This document shows positions 7,178-10,786 of a stretch of DNA of 10,786 nt, one piece after another (within the stretch, counting starts at the first letter, position 1; each line of letters opens with the position of its first letter). Both the position numbers and the translations under genes were made by a program. The notes beneath the pieces were generated by a model. That model searched no databases. It had not been told where the DNA came from and saw only the letters and a list, made by a program, of their open reading frames with translations. This DNA comes from an uncultured Verrucomicrobiae bacterium. Its GTDB lineage: Bacteria > Verrucomicrobiota > Verrucomicrobiia > Palsa-1439. Where the stretch lies: positions 1 to 10,786 of the forward strand of contig CALBCO010000246.1 in the NCBI GenBank assembly GCA_937927265.1. The letters are read 5' to 3'.

Positions 7178-8033
7178 ATTCAAAGGCCGGCAACCCTCGA
7201 ACCCCGAGTTGCACGGCAAATAGCCCGCCTGCCTGCGGCTGCCCTGGGACATCGGCTGCCGGTCGCGCCGTGGTGATGTAGAGCGTGTCGAGTTGCGGGC
7301 CGCCGAAGGCGCAGGAGGTGACCCGCGCTACCGGCACCTTGATCGTGGCCAACAACTCCGCCGTGACCGGATTCCACCGCGTGACGCGCCAGCCTTCCCA
7401 ATGCGCCACCCAAATCATGCCTTCCGCATCCAACGTCATCCCATCCGGTCGGCCTTGATCGGCGGGAATCGGCACCGCCACACGGCGATTGCCGATGTTG
7501 CCGGTCGCCAAGTCGTAGTCGAACGCATCCACCCGCTGCAATTTGGTGTCAATATAATACATGGTGCGCTGGTCAAGACTCCAGACGATGCCGTTGGAGG
7601 TACCGACGCCGGTCACCATGCGACGGACGGAATGATCGGCGTCCAGAACGTACAGGCTGCCGGCTCCGGGGACGCCTTTGGTGGACATCGTGCCCGCCCA
7701 GAACCGGCCTGCAGGATCGCATTTACCGTCGTTGAACCGCGTGTCCGGCAAGTCCGCTTCGGGGTCCGCGATGATCTCCAACTTGGCCGTATCGAGATTG
7801 AACGCCGCAAACCCATCGTAAACCGCCACCATCACCCCGCCCGACCGGCGCGCCACGACCGTGCCAATCAGTTGGCCCATCTCCCAGGTCCGGTTGGCTC
7901 TCGTGGCCGGATTAAACTCGTGCAGTTTCTGGCCGGTAATGTCCACCCAGTACAACACCTGCCGGCCCGCGTCCCAAATCGCCCCCTCGCCGAGTTGCGC
8001 CCGCGCATCCAAGACCAGTTCGCAATCGTTCAT
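7167..8033 (-). CDS. SMP-30/gluconolactonase/LRE-like family protein
   Basis: A six-bladed beta-propeller, 288 residues, of the family that hydrolyses sugar lactones such as gluconolactone with one bound divalent metal. The metal-site residues of the family can be placed: Glu16 (LGEGAIWD), Asn147 (TSNGIVWS) and Asp197 (RPDGMTLD). The substrate-side RFNDGKCDPAGRFWAGTM (99-116) is also typical. No signal peptide is seen, so it should be cytoplasmic. The frame is open to 8120, but the extra residues translate a hairpin repeat and show no homology, while the family fold begins directly after the ATG at 8033. No strong ribosome site precedes it. The HEAT-like gene overlaps its 3' end. The true sugar substrate cannot be told from sequence. 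Confidence 0.92.
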   Translation of the reverse strand: MNDCELVLDARAQLGEGAIWDAGRQVLYWVDITGQKLHEFNPATRANRTWEMGQLIGTVVARRSGGVMVAVYDGFAAFNLDTAKLEIIADPEADLPDTRFNDGKCDPAGRFWAGTMSTKGVPGAGSLYVLDADHSVRRMVTGVGTSNGIVWSLDQRTMYYIDTKLQRVDAFDYDLATGNIGNRRVAVPIPADQGRPDGMTLDAEGMIWVAHWEGWRVTRWNPVTAELLATIKVPVARVTSCAFGGPQLDTLYITTARPAADVPGQPQAGGLFAVQLGVRGLPAFEYAG

Positions 8034-8045
8034 GTTGGCATTGTA

Positions 8046-8066
8046 GGACAACCGTCCCGGTTGTCC
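8046..8066. repeat. Perfect 8-base hairpin upstream of the lactonase gene
   Basis: GGACAACC (8046-8053), loop GTCCC, GGTTGTCC (8059-8066). It lies 12 bases before the lactonase start codon, in the 90-base gap after the FeoA-fusion stop. It could end feo transcripts (no T run), control translation of the lactonase, or simply be another interspersed palindrome. Confidence 0.55.
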
Positions 8067-8123
8067 ATGTTTGCTTCCCGACACGACTGGCCCGGTCGAA
8101 CAGGCACGACGCCCGTTCATCCC

Positions 8124-8555
8124 CTATGCTGTTCGCCGCACCAAAATCTCGCGGGCAATGTCGGCTTCGAGGGCTAACTCGGTTTCGCCAACCCGCACCA
8201 CGTAGGCCGGGCGTTTCTGTTGGAGCGTCACGTGCACGCCGGGAACAAGTCCATACAGACTCAACGTGTGCCGGCGAGATTCGTTCGCGCCGGCGAGGCC
8301 GACAAACTCCGCCGTCTCGCCCGCGTCCAGTCCGGTCAGATCAAGCGCATCCGGGCGGCGCGGCCGGGGCGGATGAATCAGCTTGGCGAGCCACGTCAAA
8401 GGACGGGACGGTTCCGGAAACTCGTACTGGCAGCTCGGGCACCGGATCAGTTTACAGAATCGGCCCATCGGACAACCGTGATGGCAAACGGCGTTGGCCT
8501 TCTCAAACTCAAACCCGCACAGCGGGCATTTCATGGTGACCGGTTTATCGCTCAT
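8124..8555 (-). CDS. feoA: FeoA-domain protein with N-terminal cysteine-rich (zinc-ribbon-like) module
   Basis: A 143-residue cytoplasmic protein in two parts. Residues 8-46 carry seven cysteines and two adjacent histidines: CPLC (10-13), CHHGC (24-28), Cys34 and CPSC (39-42), a pattern able to hold zinc or possibly an iron-sulfur cluster. After a Pro/Arg linker (50-68), residues 72-140 match FeoA, an SH3-like domain that works with FeoB in ferrous iron uptake (LTGLDAGETAEFVGLAG, then RRHTLSLYGLVPGVHVTL, ending ALEADIAREILVR). FeoA alone is usually about 75-85 residues, so the N-terminal module is an addition; I have a general memory of similar fusions beside FeoB in other anaerobes. The start ATG lies 1 base after the feoB stop, with GGGG from the feoB end 7 bases upstream, so translation is coupled. 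Confidence 0.88.
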   Translation of the reverse strand: MSDKPVTMKCPLCGFEFEKANAVCHHGCPMGRFCKLIRCPSCQYEFPEPSRPLTWLAKLIHPPRPRRPDALDLTGLDAGETAEFVGLAGANESRRHTLSLYGLVPGVHVTLQQKRPAYVVRVGETELALEADIAREILVRRTA

Positions 8556-8556
8556 T

Positions 8557-10467
8557 TCAGAACCCCAGCCAGACGACAGTGTGATTGACAATCCCCCCGA
8601 CCAAAAACGCAACCCCAAACACAAACACCGCGATCCACGCCGCCGTCTTGCGGCCTAATTCGCGGCTGATCATGAACAGCGTCGCCACGCACGGCATGAA
8701 CAACGTGATCGTCACCATCGCCACCAACACCTGATGCGCGTTGAGCAGCGGATTGGCGCCCGTCGCGGCGTCGAGCAAGTACACCGCCCCAAAATCGCGC
8801 CGCAGAAATCCCACCAGAAACGCCTCCGCCGTCTGCGCCGGCAAGCCCAACCACCCGCGCACCAGCGGCTCGCCCAAGCGCGCGATCTTGTCGAGCAAGT
8901 GCGCCCGGTCCAACAAAAACAGCGCCACCGTCCCCAGCACAAACAGCGGAATGACCTCCTTCAAATACCACTCCAACCGGGCCAGCGTCTTGACCAGCAC
9001 ATTGCCGAGCAACGGCCGGCGCATCGGCGGCAGCTCGAGGATGAAATCGCTCGTTGCGCCGCCGTAGATTCTCGACGCCAGCCAGCCGATGACGAACAAC
9101 ACCCCGACCATCAATACGAACCAAAACACCGCCGCCGCCGCCGACACGCGCGTCATCATCGCCAGCAAAACGCCTAGTTGCGCCGAACACGGCACCGCCA
9201 GCGCCAGCAACAGCGTCGTGATCAGCCGTTCCTTGCGCGTCTCCAAAATCCGCGTGGTCATCGTCGCCATCGTGTCGCACCCCAGACCGAGCACCATCGG
9301 CAACACGGCTTTGCCGTTCAACCCCATCGCCCGGAAGATCCGGTTGACCATCACTGCCAACCGCGGCAGGTACCCCGAATCTTCCAGTACGCCAAACAAC
9401 AAGAAGAACGTCGTCACAATCGGCAGCACAATGGCAAACCCGTAACTCAACGCCATCGTAATCACTCCATACGGCCCGACGAAAAAGTCATGCACCAACC
9501 GCCGCCAGCCGGTCGCCTCCGACTTGTAGTTGGTGGACAACACCTCCCGCTCATTGCTCCACAACTCGATCCCGTGCGCCGGCGTCAGCGGAATCTCCAA
9601 TTTCAAATCTGAAACCTCCGTCTCATGCTCGTGCGGAAACGGCAACACCGCGTCCACCGCCCGGATCGCCCACGGGCTGATGTACCGGCCGAAGACCCCG
9701 GTCTCCAACAAATCCACGCACGTCCCCGCCCCAAACAACCCGACAAACCAAAACGTCACGGACAACGCCACCGCCAACAGCGCCAACCCCTTGACCGGAT
9801 GCGTTGCCCACCAACCGAGTTGCTGGGCAAACGAAGCGTGCCGGGGCCGCACATGGGAGTAGGTCTGCGACAGCACTTCGTTGATCGCCGTCAGCCCGTC
9901 GTCCTGGTAGGGACGGACCGCCGGGCCGTCCGCGACGTTCGGCGCGCCCGGCGGTCGCGCCCTACCCCACCGCGGCACCGCCGCGTCTTTCAGGCTCCTC
10001 TGCACCAAATGAATGCCGGTATTGGCCGTGGCGATGGTCGGCACTACCGGCACGCCGAGCAACTCGCTCAACCGGCGCACGTCAATGTGGCCGCCGCAAC
10101 TGTCGAGTTCGTCCATCATGTTCAACACGAGCACGACGCGGCGTTGTTGCTGCGCGAGTTGATGCGTCACCAACAGCGCCCGCCGCAAGTTCTTCGCGTC
10201 GGCCACTTGAATCACCGTCGCGTCCGGGTGATCGCGCAACACGTCGCACGTCACGCGGGCGTCTTCGGTGCGCGGGGCGAGTTCGTTGACGCCGGGCGAG
10301 TCAATCACGGTGAACTTCTCGCCATCCAACTGCATCTCGCCGCGCGTGATCTCCACGGTCGTGCCGGGGTAGTTGGAGATGACGACAAACTTGCCGGTCA
10401 GCTTGCTGAACAACACGCTCTTCCCGACATTCGGGTTGCCGACCAAGATGAGGGTGCGTTCGTTCAT
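8557..10467 (-). CDS. feoB: Ferrous iron transport protein B (FeoB), with linker and loop insertions
   Basis: Inner-membrane Fe(II) transporter of 636 residues with an N-terminal GTPase. G1 GNPNVGKS (10-17), G2 with Thr37/Thr38 (NYPGTTVE), G3 DSPG (56-59) and G4 NMMD (116-119, the usual FeoB variant of NKxD) are intact; G5 is probably ATANTG (146-151). The membrane part starts near 225. The Gate motif reads GLGCDTMATMTTRILETRKE (394-413), and PCSAQLG follows (426-432). The second Gate-like region ends with FMPCVATLFMISRELG (590-605). This Gate sequence type recalls the second FeoB class of deltaproteobacteria. Two odd regions: residues 168-187 are encoded by an inserted palindromic repeat, and residues 250-333 form a long loop with HEHETE (279-284). 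The frame runs on to 10782, but G-domain homology begins at the ATG at 10467, which overlaps the cytochrome stop by 4 bases (ATGA). No ribosome site is visible, so translation is coupled. Confidence 0.96.
   Translation of the reverse strand: MNERTLILVGNPNVGKSVLFSKLTGKFVVISNYPGTTVEITRGEMQLDGEKFTVIDSPGVNELAPRTEDARVTCDVLRDHPDATVIQVADAKNLRRALLVTHQLAQQQRRVVLVLNMMDELDSCGGHIDVRRLSELLGVPVVPTIATANTGIHLVQRSLKDAAVPRWGRARPPGAPNVADGPAVRPYQDDGLTAINEVLSQTYSHVRPRHASFAQQLGWWATHPVKGLALLAVALSVTFWFVGLFGAGTCVDLLETGVFGRYISPWAIRAVDAVLPFPHEHETEVSDLKLEIPLTPAHGIELWSNEREVLSTNYKSEATGWRRLVHDFFVGPYGVITMALSYGFAIVLPIVTTFFLLFGVLEDSGYLPRLAVMVNRIFRAMGLNGKAVLPMVLGLGCDTMATMTTRILETRKERLITTLLLALAVPCSAQLGVLLAMMTRVSAAAAVFWFVLMVGVLFVIGWLASRIYGGATSDFILELPPMRRPLLGNVLVKTLARLEWYLKEVIPLFVLGTVALFLLDRAHLLDKIARLGEPLVRGWLGLPAQTAEAFLVGFLRRDFGAVYLLDAATGANPLLNAHQVLVAMVTITLFMPCVATLFMISRELGRKTAAWIAVFVFGVAFLVGGIVNHTVVWLGF
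9906..9966. repeat. Palindromic repeat inserted in frame within feoB
   Basis: GGTAGGG-acg-GACCGCCGGGC (9906-9926) and the reverse complement of 9946-9966 (GGTAGGG-cgc-GACCGCCGGGC) match at 18 of 21 positions, separated by a 19-base GC-rich centre. The 61-base unit is read through by feoB without stops and codes for a Gly/Pro/Arg/Ala-rich stretch (residues 168-187) between the GTPase and membrane domains. Its ends (GGTAGGG...CCCTACC) look like an interspersed repeat rather than part of the gene, comparable in principle to Rickettsia palindromic elements. Confidence 0.7.
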
Positions 10468-10733
10468 CGGGTTGGCGCGTTGGTGCGAGCGCGCGCAGCG
10501 TCCGCATAATCTTGCAAGGCGGCGATTTGGTTGGTGTCGAGGCGGCTTTTGCGCTGCATTTTGCGCAGCCACTCCGCCCATTCTTCCCGGGAATACTTCG
10601 CCGGGTCGTACAGTTCGTGGCAACGGCCGCACTTGGCCACATACAACTTGCGGCCCGGATGCGGCGCCGGGTCCGCCGCGCCCACGGGCAGCGCGGCGGA
10701 CACCAACACCAGGTTGATGAGCAATCGGCGCAT
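10464..10733 (-). CDS. Small exported monohaem cytochrome c
   Basis: An 89-residue protein with a signal peptide (MRRLLINLVLVSAALPVGAA, cleavage about residue 20) and one haem c site, CGRCH (35-39), followed by Met59 in EWAEWLRKMQ as the likely sixth ligand. A mature chain near 69 residues is small even for class I cytochrome c, and the shape (CxxCH, then YSREEWAEWLRKMQ, then IAALQDYADAA) matches the small cytochrome c-like family used as periplasmic electron carriers. Its ATG overlaps the stop of the preceding gene by 1 base (TGATG), with a weak GGGG site upstream, and its TGA overlaps the feoB start by 4 bases. Placement directly ahead of feoB suggests a role in the redox state of iron before or during uptake, but this is inference; it could also serve respiration. 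Confidence 0.85.
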   Translation of the reverse strand: MRRLLINLVLVSAALPVGAADPAPHPGRKLYVAKCGRCHELYDPAKYSREEWAEWLRKMQRKSRLDTNQIAALQDYADAARARTNAPTR

Positions 10734-10786
10734 CAGAACCCCAATCCAAACAGCAACCGGACTTGCACACGCTCTTGATCATCGAG
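10733..10786 (-). CDS. C-terminal end of a possible outer-membrane barrel protein (partial)
   Basis: In the minus strand the frame is open from the window edge to a TGA at 10735-10733 and gives 17 residues ending VQVRLLFGLGF. A short amphipathic strand closed by a C-terminal Phe is the usual signal for outer-membrane beta-barrel assembly. The TGA shares its A with the ATG of the cytochrome gene, which supports it being a real, co-translated gene. Seventeen residues cannot identify the family, so the barrel reading is only suggestive. Confidence 0.5.
   Translation of the reverse strand, partial: LDDQERVQVRLLFGLGF

Noticed and set aside
7178..7252. Upstream start of the HEAT-like membrane protein
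   Set aside because: It would overlap the lactonase gene by 86 bases, and the residues do not resemble the start of an inner-membrane anchor.
8034..8120. 29-residue N-terminal extension of the lactonase
   Set aside because: It reads through the perfect hairpin at 8046-8066 and has no family similarity; it is not a signal peptide.
10468..10782. N-terminal extension of about 105 residues on FeoB
   Set aside because: It is the out-of-frame reading of the cytochrome c gene, Arg/Pro/Gly-rich, and lies before the normal FeoB G1 motif. The ATGA overlap gives a natural start at 10467.

Overview
The window looks like a chromosomal segment of a GC-rich Gram-negative bacterium. A Verrucomicrobiota-type genome (Pedosphaera/Limisphaera-like) is my best guess. 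The reasons are the secreted subtilase with pre-peptidase (PPC) and Fn3-like tails, the short EF-Ts, and the many GC-rich palindromic repeats at gene edges. This assignment comes from general familiarity, not from a database match. Except for a partial flavin reductase gene at the left edge, every gene is on the minus strand, so the biological order runs from right to left.

Right part (10786 to 8124) is an iron-uptake transcription unit with almost no gaps. It holds the last 17 codons of a protein that ends like an outer-membrane barrel, then an 89-residue exported monohaem cytochrome c, then FeoB (Fe(II) transporter with a G domain), then a small protein that fuses a cysteine-rich zinc-ribbon-like module to an FeoA domain. 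Their junctions are a 1-base overlap (TGATG), a 4-base overlap (ATGA) and a 1-base gap. FeoB carries a palindromic repeat inserted in frame in its cytoplasmic linker and an unusual His/acid-rich loop that is probably periplasmic.

Middle (8066 to 3110): an SMP-30/gluconolactonase-family protein preceded by a perfect hairpin; a membrane-anchored protein with HEAT-like helical repeats whose start overlaps the end of the lactonase gene; and a 989-residue secreted S8 serine protease with the layout propeptide - catalytic domain - PPC - Fn3 - PPC - Fn3 - Fn3.

The 390-base space between the protease and rpsB (2720-3109) holds a hairpin after the protease gene, a 19-base inverted repeat framing about 180 bases with two divergent palindromes inside, a weak candidate promoter, and two adjacent hairpins against the rpsB start codon.

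Left part (2719 to 571): the translation/nucleotide operon rpsB-tsf-pyrH (ribosomal protein S2, EF-Ts, UMP kinase). The ribosome recycling factor gene frr, which often follows, is not in the window. pyrH converges on the 3' end of the flavin reductase gene, with a GC-rich hairpin between them. No tRNA, rRNA, CRISPR array, insertion sequence or phage gene was seen.
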